Positions 27,810 through 36,064 of a stretch of DNA of 63,583 nt are shown here, piece after piece; positions within the stretch are counted from its first letter, which is position 1; every line of letters begins with the position of its first letter. The notes beneath the pieces are model-generated. The model was not told where the DNA came from. It searched no databases and saw only the letters and a program-made list of their open reading frames with translations. Source of the stretch: a virus; IMG/VR virus record IMGVR_UViG_3300036760_000302, positions 1 to 63,583 of that record; one strand, written 5' to 3'. A program made the position numbers and the translations under genes.

Positions 27810-28288
27810 TAGGATTTAAGCCACTTTGCTTTATGTTTTAGGTATTTGTGAGTTTCTTCCCAGTTAGGGAATTTCTCAGTACCGAAATGAATATGCTCTC
27901 CCTTGAACTCAGATACGCCATGATTCAGGTTGTCATCTACCAGAAAATGACCGATTGCTAAATCTTTCCTATGGGTTAGTATTAATTTTCTTTCAGCGTA
28001 TTTACCAAAGTAATTAGCGAGCCAAATTCGTTTACCGGAATAGCTTTCAGGAACTTCCCATACTGGAGTTGAGAGGAAGTATATGTCGAAATCATTAGAT
28101 AGGTCTATTATCGAATCTACCGCTCCTTCCATTGGCTCAAGGCTATGGAACATCATGGGATTGGCTTTAAATAGGTCGCCAACATCTGTATGAAATACTT
28201 TAGGGTCTAAGTCCGGTCTGAGTTTGTTGATTGCCTTGCCAAGATTAGCGATTGTTCCGTCAAGGTCAATATAAAGTATATTTTTCAT
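27809..28288 (-). CDS. 5'(3')-deoxyribonucleotidase-like HAD phosphatase
   Basis: Start at ATG 28288 (MKNILYIDLDGTIANL). DxDGT gives the nucleophile and acid Asp; LSTPVWE is motif II; HFLVDDNLNHG is the metal-binding motif IV of NT5C-type enzymes. It hydrolyses deoxynucleoside monophosphates and so may balance the phage dNTP pool. Confidence 0.85.
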   Translation of the reverse strand: MKNILYIDLDGTIANLGKAINKLRPDLDPKVFHTDVGDLFKANPMMFHSLEPMEGAVDSIIDLSNDFDIYFLSTPVWEVPESYSGKRIWLANYFGKYAERKLILTHRKDLAIGHFLVDDNLNHGVSEFKGEHIHFGTEKFPNWEETHKYLKHKAKWLKS

Positions 28289-28295
28289 TGTTTTG

Positions 28296-28757
28296 TTATT
28301 TTTTGCCCGCATCGTATTTTCTGTCAACCCTTATATGTTCCTTTATGCCGAGCCTTGCTATGACTCCGGTAATTTCTTTATACAGGTTTGATGTTTCCCT
28401 GACTTTGAGCGTTTTGAATTTTTTCTTGCCAACCCATTTCTCGCATTTCCATCTGACTTCTTTTGAGTAATCCGAGTTATAGAAGTCATCATATTTTATT
28501 TCGATGATATTGAAGTGCTCATCTATGATGATGGAGATGGGGCAGGTAGTCATCCGGTCGAACCCTCCGCCCCAATCTCCATGTCCAGATGTCGTGCGAC
28601 CAATGGCGACTTCGATTCTGCGATTGTCAAATATCTCCGGCTTATTTACATCGCTGTAACCATACCCGTTCATGATGTAGAAGTCGCGCTGACCGATATG
28701 CTTCATTAGCTTTTCTACATCCAGCTTGTCGCTTCTAAGGAAATCAAATATGCCCAT
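28296..28757 (-). CDS. hypothetical protein, 153 aa
   Basis: Alpha/beta protein with GRTTSGHGDWGGGFDRMTTCP, a Gly-rich loop that looks conserved, and a basic C-terminus (RVDRKYDAGKK). No family recognised. Confidence 0.55.
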   Translation of the reverse strand: MGIFDFLRSDKLDVEKLMKHIGQRDFYIMNGYGYSDVNKPEIFDNRRIEVAIGRTTSGHGDWGGGFDRMTTCPISIIIDEHFNIIEIKYDDFYNSDYSKEVRWKCEKWVGKKKFKTLKVRETSNLYKEITGVIARLGIKEHIRVDRKYDAGKK

Positions 28758-28759
28758 AG

Positions 28760-29737
28760 TTATACTTTTACTTTGTTGGTGATTTCCGATTTTCTCATCT
28801 CGCCAATACCGAGCTGTTTGGCGATGTCCTTGAACTGTAAATCACACGTAGAATCTATCCAGTCATCTACGAAATATAACTTCCTGCTTCCATTGATTGC
28901 GCCAAATAATATCGGGTCTTTTTCATCCTCTTTTTCTTTTTTGGTCTTGGCGCTCCCTTTGTTGTCTGGGTCATAATGGAGAATTAGAAAGTTGTCGAAT
29001 ATTTTATGTGTATCGAGCTCCTTTTTCTTTTTCAATACAGAATCAGGTATAACTCGTGTAAAGTTTTTAATCCAGTCAAGGCGAAGTCCGCGCTTGGTTT
29101 GTTTTACAAACTTCACTAACTGCTCTTCGGTTACAACTTTTGTATAGCCCAGACCATAAAGCTGACTTTCGTATCCAATAAGTTCAATTTCATTCAAGAG
29201 CTTTTCTTCAAGAGCGTTTTGTCCTAAATCAATGGCATTTTGAACCAAGACTCTATAACTTTCAATTCTCTCATCAATTTTTTCCAGTTGCTCTTTGGTG
29301 TGCTTTATTGAAACGAAAAATGATTCAATACTTCGAGTTGGCTTGTTTTTATACTTCTTGGTGAATGCCCAGAGATATAATTTCGTCAGTGGAGCAAATC
29401 GGACACCGCCCCTGCGATAGTCCTCTCGTAGCTCAAGATTACTGATGAGTTGTTGTCTTTGGAGTTCGGATTTTATTTCGTATGAAACTCCGTCCCAATA
29501 ATGCGGGTCTCCCTCGATTATACCAGCTATATTGAAGTCTCTGGGTGGATTCACGGAAGAATCTCCAACACCTTCGCCAATGAATCTGGTGGGTTCTCCT
29601 TCCATACTGCCGTCAGCCCCTACTGTAAAAGTAGTCCAGTTGCCGGATTTTTTTTCTTTTGATTTATGCTTTAGTAGTGAGCGGTCAATAACGAAGTCGT
29701 CAAAGACTTGTAGTTCGTTTGTGGTTTTGTTAATCAT
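28760..29737 (-). CDS. hypothetical protein, 325 aa
   Basis: One of the longer unknown proteins of the operon. The central 150 residues are helical and possibly coiled (HTKEQLEKIDERIESYRVLVQNAI); the end has LILHYDPDNKGS and a Lys/Glu-rich linker. No catalytic motif seen. Replication or virion-related roles cannot be told apart. Confidence 0.6.
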   Translation of the reverse strand: MINKTTNELQVFDDFVIDRSLLKHKSKEKKSGNWTTFTVGADGSMEGEPTRFIGEGVGDSSVNPPRDFNIAGIIEGDPHYWDGVSYEIKSELQRQQLISNLELREDYRRGGVRFAPLTKLYLWAFTKKYKNKPTRSIESFFVSIKHTKEQLEKIDERIESYRVLVQNAIDLGQNALEEKLLNEIELIGYESQLYGLGYTKVVTEEQLVKFVKQTKRGLRLDWIKNFTRVIPDSVLKKKKELDTHKIFDNFLILHYDPDNKGSAKTKKEKEDEKDPILFGAINGSRKLYFVDDWIDSTCDLQFKDIAKQLGIGEMRKSEITNKVKV

Positions 29738-29742
29738 GATAA

Positions 29743-29964
29743 TTATTTTTTAAGGTTAGTATCTTCCATGTCAGTCCCAGTCCAGTCCCAGTCCCAGCTT
29801 CCATCTTCATTAGTTTTTCTTTTTGGAATAGGAGTGTTGTATAGCCTTGATATTCTTATGAGGTCTGACACTCCTACTGGAGCTCCGACTTTATCGTACT
29901 CTTTCATGTGAAGGACAAATCCTTTGTAGTCTGGTTTTAGTAGATTGCTGGTTTCGATAGTCAT
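29743..29964 (-). CDS. hypothetical protein, 73 aa
   Basis: Start at ATG 29964 (MTIETSNLLKPDYKGFVL). Ends in a Trp/Asp repeat (DGSWDWDWTGTDMEDTNL). Function unknown. Confidence 0.5.
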   Translation of the reverse strand: MTIETSNLLKPDYKGFVLHMKEYDKVGAPVGVSDLIRISRLYNTPIPKRKTNEDGSWDWDWTGTDMEDTNLKK

Positions 29965-29987
29965 GTAATTTATTTTTTTTTGTTGGA

Positions 29988-30308
29988 TTAAGCCTTGCGT
30001 CCCCATGTAGGGAACGGAGGAAACATTTCGTGTCTATTTTTAATGAGCGATGCAAGTGTTATTCTCCCAGCAGTAATTTCCTTTGCATGGTTAATGCAAG
30101 GTGCGAATCCCGTAAATTCTCCCTTTATACAGCCAGCCTTATATCTTAGCTTGTCATCTTGAGAGGGAATCTTTCTTTCTCGGAGTAATGCAGGAGGTTG
30201 GTCGCAAAATGCTTTTACGCAACACTCAGGGTATCCTAAGTCTTTTCCAAGTGGCGCATTTTCATTGAACCAATCTTCCTGATGCTTTTTTAATGTTTCT
30301 GAGTCCAT
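29988..30308 (-). CDS. Cys-containing hypothetical protein, 106 aa
   Basis: LGYPECCVKAFCDQPP and later GCIKGEFTGFAPCINHAKE supply five Cys and a His that could bind zinc. The PECCVKAF / CxxHA pattern resembles small phage proteins of unknown function. Confidence 0.55.
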   Translation of the reverse strand: MDSETLKKHQEDWFNENAPLGKDLGYPECCVKAFCDQPPALLRERKIPSQDDKLRYKAGCIKGEFTGFAPCINHAKEITAGRITLASLIKNRHEMFPPFPTWGRKA

Positions 30309-30321
30309 TGCTTTTGGTGTG

Positions 30322-30534
30322 TTAAAATTTATGATATACTTCTTCTATGACATAGTAGTTGTCTTTTTCTTGAGGTAATAATTCTAACGCCTTCATTACT
30401 TCTTTCTCGGAATGATAAAAGACAGCCCATCGGACATCTTCGTTAAAGACTACTTCATCGCCATTAACTCTTTTTAGATATGACCATTTGAAGGTGGAAG
30501 TGCTGAATGATTTGATGACAAAATGTTTTCTCAT
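30322..30534 (-). CDS. hypothetical protein, 70 aa
   Basis: Basic, beta-alpha (MRKHFVIKSFSTSTFKWSYL, HSEKEVMKALELLPQEK). Function unknown. Confidence 0.5.
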   Translation of the reverse strand: MRKHFVIKSFSTSTFKWSYLKRVNGDEVVFNEDVRWAVFYHSEKEVMKALELLPQEKDNYYVIEEVYHKF

Positions 30535-30558
30535 GTTAGTTTTTATATAGTTGAATTT

Positions 30559-31320
30559 TTATTCAAGGACAGTAGCTTTATTGCTTATCAGGGTGTTGAA
30601 TCCGTTCTTAATCGAATCGTATTGCTTAATATACTTTGACTCGATACCGAATATTACCGAATCTTCTGTCTTGGCTGGTAATATCTCCAGCACCTCAAAT
30701 GTCCAATCACTCAGCTTACTGTTGTTTCTCAGGTATATCCCAAACGGACTACTGCTATGGGTTAAGTGATTCCACCACCGGAAGAATGGCGCATTCCTTG
30801 TCTTTCCGATGTAGCACTTGCTGGTTGCCTTTTCCGTTATCTTATAGATGTAGTTTGGAGAATCTTTACTTACATGATACTCGTCATCTGGATACTCTAC
30901 GTCTTTGTAGTATTCTTTCTTGTGCTCATTCAGGCAATAATCCTCTTCACCGCAGAACACTTTTCCGCCAAATAGTTTTTCATATTTTCTTGGTCTATGT
31001 AAATATGTGTTTTCATATTTTTGCCCGCAATGACAACACTTCCAGCTTGTATCCTTAACGACCTGTTCTTTTTCCCATTCATATAACGGGAAAATCACTA
31101 CATAGAAAAACTGAGCGGTGTCTTTTGTTTCCTTTTGATATACTTTATTGTCAGGGAAGAATTGCGGATACTTTTGTAATAGAAATTGCTTCACCTCGTC
31201 TTTGTCCTTTGCCATAATTAATCTTTCCGCCACTATATTTTCAGAGCCAAATTCAACTTGGTTGATTGACTTCACTACTCTTATAAATGCCTTGAAGTAT
31301 TTTTTATCTTGCTTCTTCAT
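30559..31320 (-). CDS. zinc/GIY-YIG endonuclease, 253 aa
   Basis: The N-terminal domain is unknown. CCHCGQKYENT...FCGEEDYCLNEH is a zinc site (about 92-132), and the C-terminal ~95 residues (YIYKITEKATSKCYIGKTRNAPFFRWWNHL, given in part) form a GIY-YIG nuclease with the catalytic Arg region and a late Glu (FGIESKYI). It sits 2 nt after dnaB, so it may be a free-standing homing enzyme acting near replication genes. Confidence 0.75.
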   Translation of the reverse strand: MKKQDKKYFKAFIRVVKSINQVEFGSENIVAERLIMAKDKDEVKQFLLQKYPQFFPDNKVYQKETKDTAQFFYVVIFPLYEWEKEQVVKDTSWKCCHCGQKYENTYLHRPRKYEKLFGGKVFCGEEDYCLNEHKKEYYKDVEYPDDEYHVSKDSPNYIYKITEKATSKCYIGKTRNAPFFRWWNHLTHSSSPFGIYLRNNSKLSDWTFEVLEILPAKTEDSVIFGIESKYIKQYDSIKNGFNTLISNKATVLE

Positions 31321-31322
31321 TT

Positions 31323-33260
31323 TTAGAAATCGTCCTCTATGCTATTGGTTTTTGGTTCGCCTGTATTTTGGTGTGATGATGATGGTTGTGGACTGCTTTG
31401 GTCTGGTTGATTGTTAAATAATGAGTACGAGGGCTCTACGAATTTAGATAAGTGAGGAATGAACATTAGGTTTTCTATTCCAATTCTTCCGTTACGATGC
31501 TTTGCGATTACTATTTCTGCCAAGCCCTGAGTAGAGTTTCCGTTCTCGTCCTCCAGTATGCCATAATACTCCGGTCTGTGGATAAATGCAACAAGGTCGG
31601 CATCTTGCTCTATCTGACCGGATTCGCGCAGGTCTGATAGTTGGGGTCTTTTAGCAGTTCCACCTCTTTGCTCAAGCATACGGCTTAACTGTGACAGTGC
31701 TATGATTGGAATATTTAGTTCTTTAGCAATCGCCTTGAGCGACCTTGAAATCAATCCAACCTCTTGCTCTCTATTCCCTTTTCCTTCTCCGCCAACCATT
31801 AGTTGCAGGTAGTCAATGACAATCATTGAAATATCATGCTGAGACTTCAATCTCTTCGCTTTTGCCTTGAACTCAAACAGCGATAAGGATGGGGTGTCAT
31901 CAATAAATAGCGGAGAGTGCGCGAGTTCAGTTATTTTTTCATTTAAAAACTGAAATTCTTCTGTACTGACCTGACCCTGCCTTAATTTCTCGCTGGAGAA
32001 CTCAGTCTCAGATGCAATTAATCTCATTACTAATTGCAGGGATGTCATTTCGAGACTAAATATTGCGACTGGTTTTTTAAATCTTACCGATGCGTTTCTG
32101 GCAAGAGCCATCATAAGGGCGGTATTATGAACCACCGTACAATCTTCAAGTAAGAATAATCTATTTCCGTCTAAGGTAAATCCATAATATATATCAACTA
32201 TATCTTGCTCAACACTAATTGGTGTTAATGCCTGCACTTCAATATCGCGTATATCAACCCTGTATCCCTTGTAATTATTTTTCCATTCGGATGATTTTTT
32301 CAAATACTCCCTAACTTCAATATTCGCTACATCTCCAGAATTGTTTTTTAAGGACAATATGTGGCTTTCATTAACCCTATAATCTATCCCGTGAAGTTGC
32401 TTCACATTATACATCATTTCCCTGCCAGATGTCGTAGATAGAACATTTCGAGGAGTAGAGTCATTGCCCATTAGTACGTCTCCTGTTTTTATATCCTCTA
32501 CATTTTTAATACAGCCATCGTACATCATTATTCTTGTTCCCTTCCCAAAACATTTTCCCATTGCCGGACGTGCCCCAAGAATAATCAAGTCTGAGTTCTG
32601 CCAGCCTCCGGTAATTGCATCGAGCCTTGTGAATCCAGATGGGATACCTTGAAATGTCTGGTCTCTGGAATCTTCTATTTGCTTTATGGCTTTTCCGAGA
32701 AGGGACTGAATGGTCTCGTAGTTCTTTCGGATGTTATCCTGACTTACGGAGAATAACTCATTCTCAGATTTTTCCATCAACTCAAATACGTCTGTTGAGT
32801 CCTCGTAAGAATTTTGAAGGATGTTAGTGCAAACTCTTATGAGTTCTCTTTGTAAAAATTTTTCTATTATTATTCGTGCATGAACTTCTACGTTTGCTGA
32901 TGATGCGATTCTATTTGTAAGCTGGGTGACGTAAAATGCTCCTCCTGCATTTTCGAGATTACCTTCTTTTTTTAATCTTTGAGTGACAGTTAAAATGTCA
33001 ATAGCGTCCGAATCGTTGAATAGGGATTGAATAGCGGTGTATATTAATATATGCGCTTCTTTGTAGAAGGTAGCTGGCTTTAAGATGTCAATTACATTGG
33101 CAAGTGCGCCTTTGTCCAGCATGATAGCGCCCAGCACAGCTTCTTCTAAGTCAACTGCGGATGGTGGTAGCTTGCCGAGTCCTATTAATTGCTGTGGAGT
33201 GATAGAGATTTTATTTCTCTTCCTTTTATCCCTAATATCTTTATTGTTGCCAGATTCCAT
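31323..33260 (-). CDS. dnaB: replicative DNA helicase DnaB with mini-intein
   Basis: 645 aa including an intein. N-domain (PPSAVDLEEAVLGAIMLDKG) and RecA-type C-domain (SGFTRLDAITGGW, Walker A GARPAMGK-T split by the intein, VIDYLQLM Walker B, SQLSRMLEQRGG, DLRESGQIEQDADLV) are complete. After splicing it would be ~502 aa, near the usual size. It unwinds the replication fork. An HNH endonuclease gene lies 6 nt upstream and a GIY-YIG gene 2 nt downstream. Confidence 0.96.
   Translation of the reverse strand: MESGNNKDIRDKRKRNKISITPQQLIGLGKLPPSAVDLEEAVLGAIMLDKGALANVIDILKPATFYKEAHILIYTAIQSLFNDSDAIDILTVTQRLKKEGNLENAGGAFYVTQLTNRIASSANVEVHARIIIEKFLQRELIRVCTNILQNSYEDSTDVFELMEKSENELFSVSQDNIRKNYETIQSLLGKAIKQIEDSRDQTFQGIPSGFTRLDAITGGWQNSDLIILGARPAMGKCFGKGTRIMMYDGCIKNVEDIKTGDVLMGNDSTPRNVLSTTSGREMMYNVKQLHGIDYRVNESHILSLKNNSGDVANIEVREYLKKSSEWKNNYKGYRVDIRDIEVQALTPISVEQDIVDIYYGFTLDGNRLFLLEDCTVVHNTALMMALARNASVRFKKPVAIFSLEMTSLQLVMRLIASETEFSSEKLRQGQVSTEEFQFLNEKITELAHSPLFIDDTPSLSLFEFKAKAKRLKSQHDISMIVIDYLQLMVGGEGKGNREQEVGLISRSLKAIAKELNIPIIALSQLSRMLEQRGGTAKRPQLSDLRESGQIEQDADLVAFIHRPEYYGILEDENGNSTQGLAEIVIAKHRNGRIGIENLMFIPHLSKFVEPSYSLFNNQPDQSSPQPSSSHQNTGEPKTNSIEDDF
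32124..32552 (-). mobile_element. mini-intein in the DnaB Walker A motif, 143 aa
   Basis: Inserted after GARPAMGK. It starts CFGKGTRIMMYDG (Cys1, block A), has a block-B-like DYRVNESHILSL, block F EQDIVDIYYGFTLDGN and ends VVHN before Thr+1. No homing endonuclease domain is present. The P-loop is a classic intein site in helicases. Splicing is needed to make active DnaB. Confidence 0.93.
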
Positions 33261-33266
33261 TATTAC

Positions 33267-33800
33267 TTATTTTATATGTCCCCATCTTTCTCCGCATCTC
33301 ACTCTATCAATATGTTTTATTGAAACGCCAAACATTTCTGATAATTCTTTTCTCGACATAATGTATCTCGAATTTCTAATGACACTTACATCTTCTTTTG
33401 TCAATTTATGAGCTCCATTATTTTGTCCAAAATTACGAGCAACTAAATTATTTTTTGAAGCGTGTTCTGAATTTTCTTTATGGGTCGTCCATTCTAAATT
33501 CTTCCAATGTGGATTATATTTATCCCCATCCTTGTGATTTACTTCTGGTTTATTATGCGGATTTGGAATAAAATGCTTTGCAACTAAAACATGAATTGAT
33601 GTCTTTGTTGGCTTTTTATTTTTGTAAAGATTTACGAATAAATATCTATCCTTTATTGGTATCAGTGTTTTTTTTGGAAATACGACTTTTCCCCACCTTC
33701 CTTTGTCTATAATTTTCTCTAAGCTCTTAGCTCTGCCAAATCTGCTAATCCGATACAGTCCTTCGTATCCAATTATGTCCTTCCAAATCCCCCTTTTCAT
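33267..33800 (-). CDS. NUMOD4-HNH homing endonuclease
   Basis: 177 aa. WKDIIGYEGLYRISRFGRAKSL is the NUMOD4 DNA-binding motif; VNHKDGDKYNPHWKNLEWTT is the HNH_3 core; a C-terminal HTH-like part (LSEMFGVSIKHIDRVRCGERW) completes it. It stands directly upstream of intein-bearing dnaB and may supply the cutting activity that the mini-intein lacks. Confidence 0.9.
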   Translation of the reverse strand: MKRGIWKDIIGYEGLYRISRFGRAKSLEKIIDKGRWGKVVFPKKTLIPIKDRYLFVNLYKNKKPTKTSIHVLVAKHFIPNPHNKPEVNHKDGDKYNPHWKNLEWTTHKENSEHASKNNLVARNFGQNNGAHKLTKEDVSVIRNSRYIMSRKELSEMFGVSIKHIDRVRCGERWGHIK

Positions 33801-33802
33801 AA

Positions 33803-34579
33803 TTATTTATTTTTCTTCTTAGTTTTTTCTATTTTTGGTACGCTGGTCATATTGATGATATTCTTTCTGTAACCATCTGATATTTTTTCTACTGCATCTT
33901 TCAGTAAGCCCTTTGGTAAATTAGGCAGGTCGAAATTTTCACCTTTGTTGTTTGCGTGATTCCTTTCTCTTTCGTTAAACTTATTTTTAATGTGCTGGTC
34001 AATCCAGCCGAATATAATAGAGCCGTCAATGTGATTGTAAACGCTGTTGTCTTTTGTGGAATGAGACTTGGCTTTCTTGAAAATATAAACCAGCTCATCA
34101 ATGAATAATTTGTTTCCGCATTCGTCAATTATTTGCTCGGCAATTTCTACTATCTGATAGTTATTTAAACCGTCCTTTACGTTGAAGTAGCTATTTACGT
34201 TCACCAGTAGTAGTCGTATGATTTCCGCAACTTCCGGTCTCCCAAGACTTCTTACAAGGTGATTGATATTCCGGCTCTTCGTGGTTACTCTTTGAACAAT
34301 ATCAACATTTCCGTTTTTTCCTACAACTTTATTTTCAATCGTCACATCCTTTGACGCTTTCTCGTAAATCTCTAATTCGCTTTGCTTAATATCAATCCGA
34401 CTGAACACCTCCATTGTTTTCTTGTGCGCTCTATCTTCAAGTAGCTCCCTCTGCTGGTTAGATATAGCTACCTGAGCTTGCTTAACCTCTCTGGATGCCT
34501 CCAGTAGTGCCGGAACAAGTGACAAGGGCTTTTGCCCTATTAGAATGGCGAGGTCTTTTGCGTTTGGTTTATCAGGCAT
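33803..34579 (-). CDS. hypothetical protein, 258 aa (possible helicase-loader/replication accessory)
   Basis: Start set at ATG 34579 (MPDKPNAKDLAILIGQKPLS); a TTG four codons upstream is an alternative. All-helical, with a long coiled coil (residues 25-70) and a C-terminal domain (YQIVEIAEQIIDECGNKLFIDELVYIFKKAK). A similar plan is seen in replication proteins encoded beside dnaB in Bacteroidetes elements. The role is inferred from position only. Confidence 0.5.
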   Translation of the reverse strand: MPDKPNAKDLAILIGQKPLSLVPALLEASREVKQAQVAISNQQRELLEDRAHKKTMEVFSRIDIKQSELEIYEKASKDVTIENKVVGKNGNVDIVQRVTTKSRNINHLVRSLGRPEVAEIIRLLLVNVNSYFNVKDGLNNYQIVEIAEQIIDECGNKLFIDELVYIFKKAKSHSTKDNSVYNHIDGSIIFGWIDQHIKNKFNERERNHANNKGENFDLPNLPKGLLKDAVEKISDGYRKNIINMTSVPKIEKTKKKNK

Positions 34580-34591
34580 GATACTATCCAA

Positions 34592-34813
34592 TTAGTTTTC
34601 GTTTCCGAAATTATGTCCAACCTTTTCAAATTCAAAATGCTGTTCCGCATTATTGATGGTCAGAAATACTTCATTGAAGTCTGTATGTTCTTGGTCTGGA
34701 CTTACGCGAGTGTATCCGGCAAAACAAGCGTATGCTTCATCGCAAACTACGCATTGCCATTTTTTGCCCTCGCGGATGATGACATCATTTTTCTTGAATG
34801 TTGCTTTTTTCAT
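34592..34813 (-). CDS. hypothetical protein, 73 aa
   Basis: Start at ATG 34813 (MKKATFKKNDVIIREGKKW). Has CVVCDEAYACFAGY, a possible metal site. Function unknown. Confidence 0.5.
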   Translation of the reverse strand: MKKATFKKNDVIIREGKKWQCVVCDEAYACFAGYTRVSPDQEHTDFNEVFLTINNAEQHFEFEKVGHNFGNEN

Positions 34814-34814
34814 A

Positions 34815-35153
34815 TTATAAATATTTAGGAAAGTTGGAGAGATTCGGAGTTTCAATATTGTCCCAAGTCCAGAGATGGTAAGTGTGGCTTCCGTTTTTGA
34901 AGTCGGATTTTTTAGGATACACCTCTACTGCAATAACATCTTCTCCCAGTATGCGATTTTTAATTTCATATAAGTCCATGAAATCATGTACTGGTGCATC
35001 GTCAACTCTGTGGATTCTTAGGTGAGTATATTTATTAATCTTATTTAAGACCATTTCGTATATCCCGTCTCCGGCTCTATAACATCTCCCGTTCTTTAAA
35101 TGCGGGTAGCGTTCAATGTCAAGCGCTGTTGGTGTAAATTCAATGTATTCCAT
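34815..35153 (-). CDS. hypothetical protein, 112 aa
   Basis: Acidic, beta-rich (YEIKNRILGEDVIAVEVYPKK). No motif recognised; ends 1 nt before the next start. Confidence 0.5.
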   Translation of the reverse strand: MEYIEFTPTALDIERYPHLKNGRCYRAGDGIYEMVLNKINKYTHLRIHRVDDAPVHDFMDLYEIKNRILGEDVIAVEVYPKKSDFKNGSHTYHLWTWDNIETPNLSNFPKYL

Positions 35154-35155
35154 TC

Positions 35156-35644
35156 TTAATGATTCATTACTGATGAGTAGGATGGCTTCTTGCCTGAGCC
35201 AGTTTTACTGCTACTGTTTATCCTGTTTGATAGTATCTGACTGAGTATTTTTCTGAATTGCTTATTGATACCCCATGTTGTGAATTGATTCTTTTTCCAC
35301 CAGTCATCCATTCCGTTCATGAAAAGCTCGAAAAATTCCGCTACTGATATTTCGCCATACTGGTCTGGATTCTCAGCCATCTCTTGTTTTATCTGCACGA
35401 TAAGTCCGTCAATTTCGTTGTCCTGATTTTTTGTAAATACATATCGAGTTCCTTTTGATGCAACATGGTGTTTCTGGAATATTTCTTTTATAGATACTCT
35501 TTCATTATCCTGTGGCGTATCAGCGTTACTGATGAAATCTACAATACCTTCAAGAGCTCTTATTGCTTCGATAGATGGAGGGGTTTTCCTCTTCTCTAAC
35601 GCAATAGATTGCTGGCACTTTTTTAATACACGTTGTAAATCCAT
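35156..35644 (-). CDS. hypothetical protein, 162 aa
   Basis: Helical, with a winged-helix-like middle (ISVAEFFELFMNGMDDWWKKNQFTTWGINKQF) and a basic disordered tail. Close to dnaB and recT; a DNA-binding role is possible but unproven. Its start lies 12 nt from an inverted-repeat cassette. Confidence 0.55.
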   Translation of the reverse strand: MDLQRVLKKCQQSIALEKRKTPPSIEAIRALEGIVDFISNADTPQDNERVSIKEIFQKHHVASKGTRYVFTKNQDNEIDGLIVQIKQEMAENPDQYGEISVAEFFELFMNGMDDWWKKNQFTTWGINKQFRKILSQILSNRINSSSKTGSGKKPSYSSVMNH

Positions 35645-35655
35645 GTTTCCTCTAT

Positions 35656-35691
35656 AATAATATTAGGTAACTATATACTTATCTGACCCAA
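35656..35691. repeat. 36-bp inverted repeat, left copy
   Basis: Exact reverse complement of 35847-35882 (core GGTAACTATATACTTATC). Together they bound a 227-bp cassette holding one small gene. Confidence 0.92.
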
Positions 35692-35700
35692 TATGGGAAA

Positions 35701-35832
35701 TTATGGATGATATTCATTTTTGCACATTACACATACTCCAACGCTGTTAAACCTCCCATGTGGCTTACATTTACAATAAGCGGAGCGAATCTTAGGCTTT
35801 ACCTTTGCTTTCTTTTTACTCGGTTTTTTCAT
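35701..35832 (-). CDS. 43-aa zinc-finger-like protein in inverted-repeat cassette
   Basis: MKKPSKKKAKVKPKIRSAYC... has a basic start and CKCKPHGRF...VCVMCKNEYH (four or five Cys plus His), a small zinc ribbon. It lies wholly between the two 36-bp inverted repeats, so it is carried by a possible mobile or invertible unit. Confidence 0.5.
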   Translation of the reverse strand: MKKPSKKKAKVKPKIRSAYCKCKPHGRFNSVGVCVMCKNEYHP

Positions 35833-35846
35833 GTGTTTTTTTTGAT

Positions 35847-35882
35847 TTGGGTCAGATAAGTATATAGTTACCTAATATTATT
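35847..35882. repeat. 36-bp inverted repeat, right copy
   Basis: Partner of 35656-35691. It overlaps the last codons of the 70-aa membrane protein gene, which therefore also recur in the left copy. Confidence 0.92.
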
Positions 35883-36064
35883 TGCATCAAGTATCTCCAG
35901 ACGATAAAGACAATAATCCAAAGGACTACGTTGATTATCACGAACTGAGCAAATACCGTTTCACTTTCTTTTTTAAAATATTTATTTGATGCCATTTTTA
36001 ATACGACCCATAGTACGCTGGTAATCAAGGCTACGCTTATTATGAAGGATATAAAATAGTTCAT
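35852..36064 (-). CDS. small membrane protein, 70 aa
   Basis: Two hydrophobic helices (YFISFIISVALITSVLWVVL and FVIINVVLWIIVFIVW) with a short basic loop. Start overlaps the recT stop (ATGA). Its C-terminus is encoded by the inverted repeat. Confidence 0.55.
   Translation of the reverse strand: MNYFISFIISVALITSVLWVVLKMASNKYFKKESETVFAQFVIINVVLWIIVFIVWRYLMQIILGNYILI

Noticed and set aside
32124-32552. Treating the DnaB insert as a lineage-specific loop
   Set aside because: Cys1, terminal His-Asn, Thr+1 and the P-loop position are diagnostic of an intein.
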